DNA from: Begonia masoniana
Taxonomy: Eukaryota > Streptophyta > Magnoliopsida > Cucurbitales > Begoniaceae
Direction of reading: 5' to 3'
NCBI GenBank assembly: GCA_022432975.1
Contig: CM039508.1
Coordinates: 17,014,830 to 17,078,829 of the forward strand
Length of the DNA: 64,000 nt
Position 1 is the stretch's first letter; each line of letters opens with the position of its first letter. Below are positions 11,979-23,323 of this stretch, piece after piece. The translations under genes and the position numbers were made by a program. Under the pieces are notes generated by a model, which searched no databases, was not told the origin of the DNA, and saw only the letters and a program-made list of their open reading frames with translations.

Positions 11979-12294
11979 TGTAACAGCCCTCCGGCTCACC
12001 CGGAATAGGCCGTGCGGTCCCTCCGGCTCACCCAGATCAGGCCCCGTCATGTGGCTTCAGCCCGACAGCACCACGTGTACTCATGATCTTCTCCCCCTCT
12101 GGTTGAGGAGTTTTTGCCCTCCCCCACACTCGAACCCAAGACCTCTAGGCTACAAGATCTTTGGGCTGAGTACCACTTGAGCTAGATCATGAGTATATGT
12201 GGTGCCGTCGGGCTGAAGCCACGTGGCGGGACCTGATCCGGGTGAGCCGGAGGGACCGCACGGCTTGTTCTGGGGGAGCCAGAGGGTCGTTACA
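11979..12294. mobile_element. 316-bp fold-back element with tRNA-like core, TSD ATCTG
   Basis: The ends are TGTAAC and GTTACA. The outer 110 bp or so on each side are inverted copies of each other (shared words CCTCCGGCTCACCCGG, GCCGTGCGGTCCCTCCGG, GTGGCTTCAGCCCGAC). ATCTG duplicates lie at 11974-11978 and 12295-12299. The unpaired centre holds a tRNA-like pol III promoter on the minus strand. It codes for nothing. Termini and TSD length resemble an LTR element, but the arms are inverted rather than direct. Confidence 0.88.
12127..12184 (-). other. tRNA-like A and B boxes inside the fold-back element
   Basis: On the minus strand, TAGCTCAAGTGG (12173-12184) fits the pol III A box and GGGTTCGAGTG (12127-12137) fits the B box, about 35 bp apart as in tRNAs and SINEs. 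It is not a whole tRNA: no acceptor stem pairing was seen. Confidence 0.65.
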
Positions 12295-12499
12295 ATCTGG
12301 GTCCTCTTCTTGGTGCTCGCCCAGCCCCAATAACCTTTTCAAAGTCCAGTGTCAAATTTGTAACAATGTAACATCCTCTAATTTCTCATATATTTATCCT
12401 TGTTACTATTCCTAAAAATCCAGTAAAATTTGAACTTTCGTTTTCATCCTTTAATCTTACTCATGTACAGACAATTAAATCATTAAGCGGAAGACATAC

Positions 12500-12916
12500 T
12501 AACATTTTCGCCCTTGACCGAACTACTGAAGAGCATCGGCAGACAACACTTCTTATCGGGTTCAGACGAATGGTACAGTCGACGTTTTTGCCCACAGCAT
12601 CGGACGATGTTATCGTCCAAAGATTTGGACGACGATGTGTTATCATCCACAGCATCGGACGACGTTATCGTCCACAGAATCGGACGACGATGCGTTATCG
12701 TCCACAACATCGGACAACGTTATCGTCCACAGAATCGGACGACGATGCATTATCCTCCACAGCATCAGACGACGTCTTCGTCCACAGGAATGGACAACGT
12801 CTTTGACTTCTGAATACTTAACTTAAAATTTGACAAAGTTGCCATAAAACATCAGCCGATCGATCGCTACTTCAACCGATCGATCGGCATGCTCTCTGGA
12901 TTTTCTTCCAGAGAGC
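12500..12916 (-). repeat. Palindromic motif cluster and hairpin near Gyp-B LTR end
   Basis: About ten copies of CATCGGACGACG with the complement CGTCC-ACAG are followed by two CCGATCGATCGG-type palindromes (12854-12887). A perfect 10-bp hairpin (GCTCTCTGGA / TCCAGAGAGC) follows at 12891-12916. The second LTR carries the same cluster at 21180-21610, diverged. Confidence 0.8.
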
Positions 12917-13369
12917 TGCTCCACACCCTGTACACTTCTCCCTTCTTCTTCTTCTTCTTTATTTCCCTTAAATCACTTTCACCTAAACACAATTCAATAT
13001 AAAATCACTTCTACCCTCATACTATCCACAAAAACCTATAATCACCGAATCTAGTTTATCCATATAAACCAAGACAGCGGAAAACATAAAGACACCTCAA
13101 AAACTAATCTGTCTATATAATCCATCAAATAAACATTTTATGCATTTGTTTATCAAGCTATCCAAAAGGAAAATCAAAACATCTATATTTCCTAACTAGT
13201 CACCTACCAGACCAATATAGGCCCCCTATATATTTGTTAAATCTTTGCTACATAACATATCCCAAAATACTTACCCACGGGTCAAGTTGCTTTCGATTGC
13301 TCAGCGCCCCCTCTTCAACTAGCTCATTCATCTTGTATAGGGATGTCATTCTCACCTTCTTCTATGTCA

Positions 13370-13929
13370 CCTACACCATAAAGACACGTATGAGATAAAT
13401 CTCAGTAAATTCTATGTAAATGACAATGCATGAACATGTATATGCAATTCCATGAATTCAGTCCATCTCATTTCATTTTAAGTATGTGACATTCTTTGGT
13501 TATCGATGCCTATTAATCGGCAGATGGATAGGGCACATCAACCTGTTAGATAGCCCATACCATCAAAGGGAGGAAAACCCGCTCACTACAGAATGTCGGG
13601 TCTGAACCTCACCTCGATAACCACCATGCATAGGGTTGTTTATATGATACTTTATTTGCATTCTTTACATTTCATTTTTCATGAAATCGATGCATAAATT
13701 CGTTTTTCATGACATTCGTAAAACCATGACGCATGGGCAATTAAATGCGTAACATAAACACAAAGCACGTGTATACCATCAAAACGACTCAAAAGCATAA
13801 CCTATAAAACAACTAAACCTAGGCTACCCATCCAAAGCATATAAAACAGTCATCGCACCAAATATCCTCAACAGCCAAAATTGACGTATGGTGTAGGCCT
13901 ATCGGCCACAGTAAGTCACGAGAACTTAC
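13370..13929 (-). other. Splice-like structured leader module in Gyp-B LTR
   Basis: In sense, GAG/GTAAGT begins at 13929, a CCTACACCATA block lies at 13897-13887, TTACTGAG has its A at 13402, and TATGGTGTAG/GTGAC has its AG at 13372-13371, 31 nt after the branch-like A. Blocks 13887-13897 and 13370-13380 are exact reverse complements (11 nt). The other LTR has the same module at 22080-22640. Confidence 0.5.
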
Positions 13930-14650
13930 CTCCGGTCCTCAGCACCCCGAGCACTATCCGTGAGCTTTGTTCACCTAGGCCAATTCATAACACACGACAT
14001 TAAAATCGAGCTTAATTTATCAAGCTCCATTAACTCTACTTAACTATCCTCCCTAATCATAAATATCTCCATTATCCTCCAATAATTCAATAACTAACAA
14101 TTTATAACTTCACTCAGCAATTTCCAACGAAACCCTAAGGAAACCCTAACCGATTAACAGCTTTAAAACCCAGAAACTAACTTCCAAAACGTTAGAACCT
14201 TACCTACGATCGCGATTGAGGAGGAAAGTGTGAAGAAAATTGATGATCGGAGTGAAGGAGAATCGGCGTGAGGGAAAACGTCGTCTGGAAGCAAAGAAAT
14301 CGCCAGAGAGCTTAGGAGGGAAGGAAATTTGTGTAAGTGTTGAAGGGGGGAGGGATTTCTGGTATTTTAACTAAAATTAACTTGTCAAATGACCGTTTTT
14401 TTTTTGCCCTTCCTTTTGATTTTCTAATTGTTTTGTTATTTAACTATCAATTTGGCTTCTCCAATTTTTTTCTTATTTCTCCTAAAATCCATATAAATCA
14501 TTAATGGTCCTAATAAAACTCTCCGTTCACAAAACAAACTTATTTCACTATATTTACAAAAATGCCACTATATAGCAAAATTCCTAAATCCTGTAAAACC
14601 AGGTGTTACATTCCATCCATCTTATTTAAAATTTTGTCATCAAAATTTGA

Positions 14651-16208
14651 TTACAAAAATAGTTCTGGGTACTTACCCATCATATCCTGCTGCCTCTCCC
14701 ATGTGGCTTCCTCCACGTCGTGCTTTTGCCACAAAACTTTGACTAGCGGAATTTCTTTATTGCATAGTACTTTGATAGAGGACTCCAAAATTTTCACCGA
14801 TTTTTCTACATAAGTTAGCGTCGGTTGTACCTCAATCTCACTTGCTTCTACGACATGAGACGGATCACGCACACACTTTCTGAGCATGGATACATGGAAC
14901 ACATTGTAGATTCCCTCTATCGATGCCGGAAGCTGTAATTGATATGCCATTTTCTCGATCCTCTTCAAAATAGAGAAGGGCCCTAAGTAACGAGGACTTA
15001 ACTTTCCCTTTCTCCCGAATCTCATCACACCTTTGAATGGAGAAATTTTTAAGTACACTCCTGTCGCCCTTGTTGAATTCCAATTCCCTTCGTCTATTGT
15101 CGGCATAGCTTTTCTGTCGGCTCTGCGCTATCTCAATACGTTGTCTGATAATTGCGATCTTCTCTATCATTTGCTGTAGAATATCGGGGCCAATTATGCT
15201 AGCCTCGCCAACTTCATCCCAATATAGCGGAAACCTACATTTTTGCCCATATAGCGCTTCGTACGGAGACATGCCAATTGTAGCTTGAAAGCTATTGTTG
15301 TATGAGAACTCGATTAGTGGCAAATACCTGCTCCACGGTCCTTAAAATTCCAACACACACGCTCTAAGCATATCATCCAGAATTTGATTCGTTCTTTCTG
15401 TCTGCCCGTCAGTCTGAGGATGAAATGTTGTGCTGAAACTCAGTTGGGTTCCCATAGTCTTATGCAAACTTTTCCAAAATTCAGAGGTGAATCTCGGATC
15501 TCTGTCTAAGACTATTGAAACAGGTACCCCGTGTAGTCTAACAATCTCTTACACATAAAGCTCGGCGAGTTGATCCATGGAATAAGTCATTTTAACTAGT
15601 AGGAAGTGGGCCGACTTTGTCAAACGGTCCACTATCACCCAGATTCCGTTGTGTCCTCTAGTCGTTCTTGGGAGTCAAACAATAAAATCCATGGAAATAT
15701 GCTCCCATTTTCACTCCGGGTTTGGCAATGGCTGTAAGGTCCCTGCCGGCCTTTGGTGCTCCGCCTTAACCTATTGGAAAACCACACAGGTTTCTACGTA
15801 CTTAGTGACCTCTCTCTTCATATTCAGCCACCAGAAGTGGTGCATTAAGTCCCGGTACATTTTGGTACTTCCCGCGTGCACAGAGTAAGCCGAAGAGTGT
15901 GCTTCAGTCAAAATCTCTTTCTTTAATTCCTCATCATGAGGCACATACCACCTATGCCTGAACTTTAATACACCACCATCCGACAGATTGAAATCGGACG
16001 AGTCCTCGGATGTCATGCTCAACCTGTATTTCTCACACTCCAAGTCTCTTTGTTGAGCTTCTCGTATCTTTTCCAATATCGTCGACCTAAGAGAAATGTT
16101 TTTGAGCATAGTGGACAACTCAACCACAGTCTCCACATCAAACTTCTCAATTTCAGACTTTAACATCACCGACATTGCTGCAAGCGAAGGCTGACTCGTA
16201 GAAGGCAC
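14651..16208 (-). pseudogene. Gyp-B integrase and chromodomain
   Basis: On the minus strand the reading runs from AHSSAYSVHAGSTKMYRDLM (HHCC region) through the DDE core ([12 protein letters not shown] near 15630, SDRDPRF-like near 15500, GQTERT near 15400) to AFHPQTDG and a C-terminal chromodomain (VEEATWERQQDMMGKYPELF) ending at 14651. There are frame shifts near 15760, 15340 and 15080, so no single open frame covers it. The integrase joins element cDNA to host DNA; the chromodomain is thought to steer chromoviruses to heterochromatin. Confidence 0.9.
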
Positions 16209-16241
16209 TCTGCTTAAGGCATCAGTAACTTTATTTGCCTT

Positions 16242-17743
16242 TCATGGGTGGTATTTAATCTCGAAGTCATAGTCTTTGACAAACTCCAACCACCTTCGTT
16301 GTCGCATGTTCAACTCTTTTTGTGTAAACAGGTATTTCAGACTTCTGTGATCTGAAAACACTTCGCATTGTTGCCTATACAGACAGTGTCTCCATATCTT
16401 TAATGCGAAGACAACTGCTGCTAGCTCCAGGTCATGCGCCGGATAATTCTGCTCATACGACTTTGCTACCGAGAAGCGTACGCGATAACCCTTCCTTCCT
16501 GCATAAGTATGCATCCAAGTCCAACCTTAGATGCATTGCAATATATGCTGAACTTGTCACCCTCAACGGGTAGTGTCAAAACTGGAGTCGTGGTCAATTT
16601 CTGTTTCAGCTCTTGAAAGCTTTTGTCGCACGCAGCCGACCATACAAATTTCTCATTCTTCCTGGTCAAGCGTGAAATTGGGACAACAATCTTCAGAAAC
16701 CCCTCAATGAATTTCTGGTAATACCTGGCCAATCCAAGAGACCCTCGTACCTCCCGTACATTCTTAGGCTGCGGCCAATCCTTGACAACCTCAATTTTAG
16801 TCGGATCCACAGAAATCCCCTCCTGAGATATAATATGGCCGAGGAAACTAATTCGGTCCAGCCAAAATTCACATTTGGAGAACTTCGGGTAAAACTGTTG
16901 TTGTTTTAAAATCCTTATGACAATCCGTAGTTGCTCTTCGTGTTCCTCCTTTGTTTTAGAATAGACCAAGATGTCATCAATAAAAATGACAACAAACTTG
17001 TCTAAATACTCCTTAAAGAAGCAATTCATTAGGTCCATGAAAGCAGCGGGGGCATTGGTAAGTCCAAAAGACATTACTAAAAACTCATAATGCCTGTACC
17101 TTGTTCGAAACGCCGTCTTCTGAACATCTTCTCTTCTAACGCTGAACTGGTAATAACCCGAGCGTAGGTCAATTCTCAAAAGCACTCGGGCACCCTGCAG
17201 TTGGTCAAATAAGTCATGTATTTGGGGTAACGGGTATTTATTTTTCACCGTCAACTTGTTCAACTCTCTATAATCAATACACATCCTAAGAGTTCCGTCC
17301 TTTTTAATGAACAGAATTGGTGCACCCCATGGAGAAAAGCTAGGTCGGATGAATCCCTTATCCAACAATTCTTCTAGCTGAGACTTTAACTCTTTGAGTT
17401 CGGCAGGTGCCAATCTGTACAGATTCTTGGAAACAGGTTCAGAACCTGGATACATATCAATTACAAACTCGATCTCCCTATCCGGCGGCAATCTGAGAAG
17501 ATAGTCGTGGAAGATCTCTACAAATTCTCTCACTATCGAAATATCACTTGGCTTTACTCCATTAAGCAATTGAGTATCAACCACCATGGCCAAGTAAACT
17601 GAGCAGCTATCTTTAAACTGCTCTCGAACCCTCATCGAATAGGAAGTAGGTAGCCCACTTGTCCTATTCATTGCTTGGAAGGTAAACTTTTCTCTGTTCG
17701 AGAGACGAAAGTCACTATCTCGGATTGCAGTCAATGGTGGCAA
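16242..17743 (-). pseudogene. Gyp-B reverse transcriptase and RNase H
   Basis: A 425-residue uninterrupted frame (17743-16466) holds the complete [14 protein letters not shown], the FIDD catalytic site ([13 protein letters not shown]), [10 protein letters not shown], and the start of RNase H. It continues after a frame slip near 16480 to [20 protein letters not shown] and KYHP at 16242. RT copies element RNA into DNA and RNase H removes the template. The first RNase H aspartate is replaced: the motif reads YCNAS instead of YCDAS (16543-16529 region, GAT to AAT), which should abolish RNase H activity. Gag-protease lies upstream, integrase downstream. Confidence 0.92.
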
Positions 17744-18086
17744 AATGGCGAGACAAGTCAGTCCATCCCCAAAATAAGATCATGCCGCTCTATGCCCATA
17801 ACTATCAGATGGGTATAAAGGGTATTATTCCCCACCGAGACAACATTGTTTTGGAAAATATGATCTGACTGCATATGCTCACCCGAAGCCAGTATTACTC
17901 TATACTCACACTTTACTAGTTCAGGCACTAACTTCAATCTAGATACGCAAGCAGTGGAAATAAAGGAGTGAGTAGCCCCGTATCTATCAATGAAAATACC
18001 GCTATGCCTGTGATCAAGATAGTACCTGCAATAATGGAAGGCTGAGCCTCGTCATCAACATCACTGAGCTCGATGAAAGCAAATAT
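17744..18086 (-). pseudogene. Gyp-B aspartic protease region
   Basis: In sense this stretch reads through the HSFIS-type flap region near 17960 (ATHSFISTA) and a GMDWL-like HDLILGMD near 17790, both typical of gypsy proteases. It lies between the gag zinc knuckle and RT with stops and slips. The protease would cut the polyprotein. The frame is broken, so this rests on short motifs and position. Confidence 0.7.
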
Positions 18087-19080
18087 TCACGGGGTAACTT
18101 TCTTCTGGTCAGTAGCCATCCTCGGGCAATCCAGGACATAGTGGCCCACCTCTCCACATCTATAGCACTTGTCCGTACCTAACCTATAGGTACCATAATG
18201 AGCCCTCAAGCACTTCGGGCATATAGGCTTCTGAGTAGCATCCTGAACTTGCTTTCCCTTTCCTTGGTTGCCTTTTCCATCACAGGGCCTCTTTACTCCC
18301 AATTGTTGTACTTGTTGCTGTCCTTTTCGTTGCCAACCTCTATTTCGGGGTTGAGGCTGAATCTCCTGAAAGAACCCTCTAGCTGGCTCTCTCAGTTTAA
18401 CACATGTCAGTTCTGCAACCTCAAACTCTAGGGCTCTTGCTGCAATATCGGCATAGGGTACATTCGAAATCCCTTATGACACTATTTCGAATCTCTGGTT
18501 GTAGCCCTTGCATGAACTGGTGTACTTTATCTTCATTCTCTCTCACAAGGCGCAGTGCAAACCTGGACAGGGCCTCAAACTTTCGTATATACTCGGCCAC
18601 CAAACCACTCTGCTGTAGCTACTGGAACTCTGCCAATTTGGACGCTTGCACTGTTCGGCTGAAATATTTGTCGTAGAACACAGTCTTAAACCATTCCCAC
18701 GTCATCACTGTCACGTCTGTAGTTTCTTTGATGGAGTCCCACCAAAACTGAGCATCCAATGCCAAATGAAAGGTGATGCATACGACTTTCTCTCCATTCT
18801 CTATCTTTGCATACGCCAACATGTCCTCCATAGTTCGAACCCACTCCTCAGCTACAGAGGGGTCCGAAGACTGTCCGTTGAATACTAGATGCCATAGCTT
18901 TTGGAACCTTTCCATACCATGGTTGTTCGGAACTACCAATTCTCGGGCTCCTTGACCCTAACGGTTTATTAATCTTTTGATTTGTTGAGCTTGCCTGTCC
19001 ATATGTTGAGCCTGAGGATCAAGCAAGTCCGTTAATCTGTCTATGGCTTTGTCCCTAGCATCTCTACCTCGCGCTATTTT
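18087..19080 (-). pseudogene. Gyp-B gag, pol-proximal copy
   Basis: In sense, an N-terminal coil (RDKAIDRLTDLLDPQAQHMD) is followed by the retrotransposon gag domain (WVRTMEDMLAYAKI, ALDAQFWWDSIKE, FYDKYFSRTVQASK), a YIRKFEALSRFA segment, and a CCHC zinc knuckle CYRCGEVGHYVLDC at about 18120. A second Cys/His set lies just before it (CPKCLRAHYGTYRLGTDKC). Gag forms the particle and the knuckle binds RNA. Stops near 18957 and 18615, and a slip near 18420, break it. An almost identical copy lies at 19852-20845. Confidence 0.9.
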
Positions 19081-19224
19081 GTAATCCTATAAAATGTAAA
19101 GACACATAATTATAAGAAATCAAAATAAAAGAAAAACTCATAACGTACTTACAGTTGAGGAAGCATGTCCGTGTAGTGGCTTGCGCAGTCGAGCAGTTAC
19201 AGAACTGGTTTTACAACCGGGGAG

Positions 19225-19402
19225 ATCTCGATACCATAACTATAAACTCCCCTAATCTCGTAGATTTATCCTGTTATATTCTATAAATCTCGTAAAATTT
19301 GAAACTTTCATTTCATCCTTTAATCTACTCATGTACAGATAATTAAATAATTCAGCGGGAAGATCATACTAACGTTTTTCTTCCTGACCGAACTACTGAG
19401 AG
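19225..19402 (-). repeat. Corrupted LTR-end and PBS fragment at the Gyp-B duplication junction
   Basis: This matches 20985-21165 (primer-binding site plus the last 160 bp of the 5' LTR) but with many single-base indels. It then jumps at about 19397-19402 to sequence equal to 17641 onward. It is the join between two tandem gag-protease units. Confidence 0.88.
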
Positions 19403-20850
19403 AAGTAGTAGCCCACTTGTCCTATTCATTGCTTGGAAGGTAAACTTTTCTCTGTTCGAGAGACGAAAGTCACTATCCCGGATTGCTGGGGGGGTAGTCA
19501 AAGGTGGCAAAATGGCGAGACAATCAGTCCATCCCCAAAATAAGATCATGCCGCTCTATGCCCATAACTATCAGATGGGTATAAAGGGTATTATTCCCCA
19601 CCGAGACAACATTGTTTTGGAAAATATGATCTGACTGCATATGCTCACCGAAGCCGTATTTACTCTATACTCACACTTTACTAGTTCAGGCACTAACTTC
19701 AATCTAGATACGCAAGCAGTGGAAATAAAGGAGTGAGTAGCCCCGTATCTATCAATGAAAATACCGCTATGCCTGTGATCAAGATAGTACCTGCAATAAT
19801 GGAAGGCTGAGCCTCGTCATCAACATCACTGAGCTCGATGAAAGCAAATATTCACGGGGTAACTTTCTTCTGGTCAGTAGCCATCCTCGGGCAATCCAGG
19901 ACATAGTGGCCCACCTCTCCACATCTATAGCACTTGTCCGTACCTAACCTATAGGTACCATAATGAGCCCTCAAGCACTTCGGGCATATAGGCTTCTGAG
20001 TAGCATCCTGAACTTGCTTTCCCTTTCCTTGGTTGCCTTTTCCATCACAGGGCCTCTTTACTCCCAATTGTTGTACTTGTTGCTGTCCTTTTCGTTGCCA
20101 ACCTCTATTTCGGGGTTGAGGCTGAATCTCCTGAAAGAACCCTCTAGCTGGCTCTCTCAGTTTAACACATGTCAGTTCTGCAACCTCAAACTCTAGGGCT
20201 CTTGCTGCAATATCGGCATAGGGTACATTCGAAATCCCTTATGACACTATTTCGAATCTCTGGTTGTAGCCCTTGCATGAACTGGTGTACTTTATCTTCA
20301 TTCTCTCTCACAAGGCGCAGTGCAAACCTGGACAGGGCCTCAAACTTTCGTATATACTCGGCCACCAAACCACTCTGCTGTAGCTACTGGAACTCTGCCA
20401 ATTTGGACGCTTGCACTGTTCGGCTAAATATTTGTCGTAGAACACAGTCTTAAACCATTCCCACGTCATCACTGTCACGTCTGTAGTTTCTTTGATGGAG
20501 TCCCACCAAAACTGAGCATCCAATGCCAAATGAAAGGTGATGCATACGACTTTCTCTCCATTCTCTATCTTTGCATACGCCAACATGTCCTCCATAGTTC
20601 GAACCCACTCCTCAGCTACAGAGGGGTCCGAAGACTGTCCGTTGAATACTAGATGCCATAGCTTTTGGAACCTTTCCATACCATGGTTGTTCGGAACTAC
20701 CAATTCTCGGGCTCCTTGACCCTAACGGTTTATTAATCTTTTGATTTGTTGAGCTTGCCTGTCCATATGTTGAGCCTGAGGATCAAGCAAGTCCGTTAAT
20801 CTGTCTATGGCTTTGTCCCTAGCATCTCTACCTCGCGCTATTTTGTAATC
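19403..20850 (-). pseudogene. Gyp-B gag and partial protease, LTR-proximal duplicate
   Basis: This is nearly identical to 17647-19085: same zinc knuckle (about 19885), same gag domain, same stops. Differences are mostly small indels near 19650 and 20420 and around the junction. It follows the authentic 5' LTR and primer-binding site, so it is the first gag in reading order. It ends inside protease, where the junction fragment begins. The duplicated unit is about 1.76 kb. Confidence 0.9.
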
Positions 20851-20988
20851 CTATAAAATGTAAAGACACATAATTATAAGAAATCAAAATAAAAGAAAAA
20901 CTCATAACGTACTTACAGTTGAGGAAGCATGTCCGTGTAGTGGCTTGCGCAGTCGAGCAGTCTACAGAACTGGTTTTAAAACCGGGGA

Positions 20989-21000
20989 GCTCTGATACCA
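20989..21000 (-). other. Gyp-B primer-binding site
   Basis: The sense reads TGGTATCAGAGC four bases after the 5' LTR, matching initiator-Met tRNA. A damaged second copy lies near 19223-19235. Confidence 0.88.
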
Positions 21001-21004
21001 TAAC

Positions 21005-23318
21005 TATAACATCCCCTAATTTCTCGTATATTTATCCTTGTTACTATTCCTATAAATCTCGTAAAATTTGAACTTTCATTTTCATCCTTTAATCTTACTC
21101 ATGTACAGATAATTAAATCATTTAGCGGAAGACATACTAACGTTTTCTTCCCTGACCGAACTACTGAAGAGAATTGGCAGACAACACTTCTTATCGGGTT
21201 CGGACGGATGTGGTCTCTGTAATGAGATCAGTCGACGTTTTTGTCCACAGCATCAGACGACGTTATCATCCACAGAATTTGACGACGATACGTTATCGTC
21301 CACAGTATTGGACGACATTATCGTCCACAAAATTAGACGACGATGTGTTATCGTCCACAGCATCGAGCGGCGTTATCGTCCACAAAATCAGACGACGATG
21401 CGTTATCATCCACAGCATCAGACGACGTCTTCGTCCACGACGCATTCGTCCACAACGTCTTCGTCCACAGGAATGGACGATGTCTTCGACTTCAGAATAC
21501 TTAACTTAAAATTTGACAGAGTCGCCATAAAACATAAGCCAATCGATCGCTACTTCAACCGATCGATCGACATACTTTCTGGATTTTCTTCCAGAGAGCT
21601 GTTCCACACCCTGTACACTTCTCCATTCTTCTTCTTCTTCTTCTTTATTTCCCTTAAATCACTTTCACCTAAACACAATTCAATATAAAATCCCTTCTAC
21701 CCTCGTACTATCCACGAAAACCTATAATCACCGAATCTAGTTCATCCATATCAACCAAGACAGCGGAAAACGTAAAGACACCTCAAAAGCTAAACCGTCT
21801 ATATAATCCATCAAATAAACATTTTATGCATTTGTTTATCAAGCTATCCAAAAGGAAAATCAAAACATCTATATTTCCTAACTAGTCACCTACCAGACCA
21901 ATATAAGCCCCCTATATATTTGTTAAATCTTTGCTACCTAACATATCCCAAAATACTTATCCTTTTTGCTCCCACGGGTCAAGTTGCTTTCGATTGCTCA
22001 GCGCACTCCCACGGGCATTCCTCTTCAACCAGCTCATTCATCTTGTAGAGGGATGTCATTCTCACCTTCTTATATGTCACCTACACCATAAAGACACCTA
22101 TGAGATAAATCTCAGTAAATTCTACGTAAATGAAAATGCATGAACATGTATATGCAATTCTATGAATTCATACCATCTCATTTCATTTTCAGTACATGAC
22201 ATTCTTTGGTTATCGACGCCTATTACTCGGCAGATGGATAGAGCACATCAAGCGGTTAGATAGCTCGCACCATCTGAAGGGAGGAAAACCCGCTCACCAC
22301 AGAATGCCGGGTCTTAACCTCACCCCGATAACCGCCATGCATAGGGTTGTTTACATGATACTTTACTTTCATTCTTTACATTTCCTTTTTCATGAAATCG
22401 ATGTATAAATTCGTTTTTCATGACATTCATACAACCATGATACATGTGTAATTAAATGCGTAACATAAACACAAATCACGTGTATACCATCAAAACGACA
22501 CAAAAGCATAACCTATAAAATAACTAAACTTAGGCTACCCATCCAAAGCATATAAAACAGTCATCGCACCAAATATCCTCAACAGCCAAAATCGACGTAT
22601 GGTGTAGGCCTATCGGCCACACTAAGTCACGAGAACTTACCTTGGGTCCTCAGCACCCCGAGCACTATCCGTGAGCTTTGTTCATCTAGGCCAATTCATA
22701 ACACATGGTATTAAAACCGAGCTTAATCAATCGAGCTCCATTAACTCTACTTAACTATCCTCCATAATCATAAATATGTCCATTACCTCCGACAATTTAA
22801 TAACTAACGATTTCTAACTTCACTCAGCAATTTCCAACGAAACCTTAAGGAAACCCTAACTGATTAACAGCTTTAAAACCCAGATACTAACTTCCAAAAT
22901 GTTATAACCTTACCTAGGATCGTGGTTGAGGAAGAAAGCATGAAGAAAATCGATAATCTGAGTGAAGGAGAATCGGCGTGAGGGAAAACGTCGTATGGAA
23001 GCAAAGAAATCGCCAGAGAGCTTAGGAGGGAAGGAAATTTGTGCAAGTGTTAAAGGGGGGAGAGATTTGTGGTATTTTAACTAAAATTGACTTGTCAAAT
23101 GACCTTTTTTTTCGCCATTCCTTTTGATTTTCTAACTGTTTCGTTATTTAACTATCAATTCGGTATCTCCAATTTTTTCTTATTTCTCCTAAAATCCATA
23201 TAAATCATTAGGGTCCTAATATAACTCTTCCTGTTCACAAAACGGACTTATTTCACTATATTTACAAAAATGCCACTATATAGCAAAATTCTTAAATCCC
23301 GTAAAACTAGGTGTTACA
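21005..23318 (-). repeat. Gyp-B 5' LTR
   Basis: This 2,314-bp LTR is the partner of 12367-14610, starting in sense at 23318 (TGTAACACCTAG). Its last bases read TTATA instead of TTACA. It has the same splice-like module (22080-22640) and motif cluster (21180-21610). Confidence 0.93.
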
Positions 23319-23323
23319 AACAA

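Larger units (their letters stand above)
12367..14610 (-). repeat. Gyp-B 3' LTR
   Basis: This 2,244-bp LTR matches 21005-23318 along its length. In sense it begins TGTAACACCTGGTTTTACAGG at 14610 and ends GGATGTTACA at 12367. It contains the splice-like module (13371-13929) and the palindrome cluster (12500-12916). The polypurine tract (sense AGATGGATGGAA) abuts at 14611-14622. Confidence 0.93.
12367..23318 (-). mobile_element. Gyp-B: Ty3/gypsy chromovirus in minus orientation, TSD AACAA
   Basis: Two LTRs (12367-14610 and 21005-23318), a polypurine tract, gag, protease, RT, RNase H, integrase, chromodomain and a primer-binding site all lie on the minus strand. AACAA flanks it at 12362-12366 and 23319-23323. 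It splits the Cop-1 gag zinc knuckle: CQICN lies left of it, and the continuation (LGHSASACYH) lies right. The interior carries a 1.76-kb tandem duplication covering gag and part of protease. Confidence 0.95.

Noticed and set aside
12127..12184. A tRNA gene
   Set aside because: A and B boxes are present but no acceptor stem or anticodon arm pairing was found; it is a tRNA-like promoter in a repeat.
12514..12826. Overlapping reading frames over the motif cluster in the Gyp-B LTR (and at 21174-21688)
   Set aside because: They are low-complexity by-products of the repeated CATCGGACGACG motif, present in several frames at once; no protein family is recognisable.
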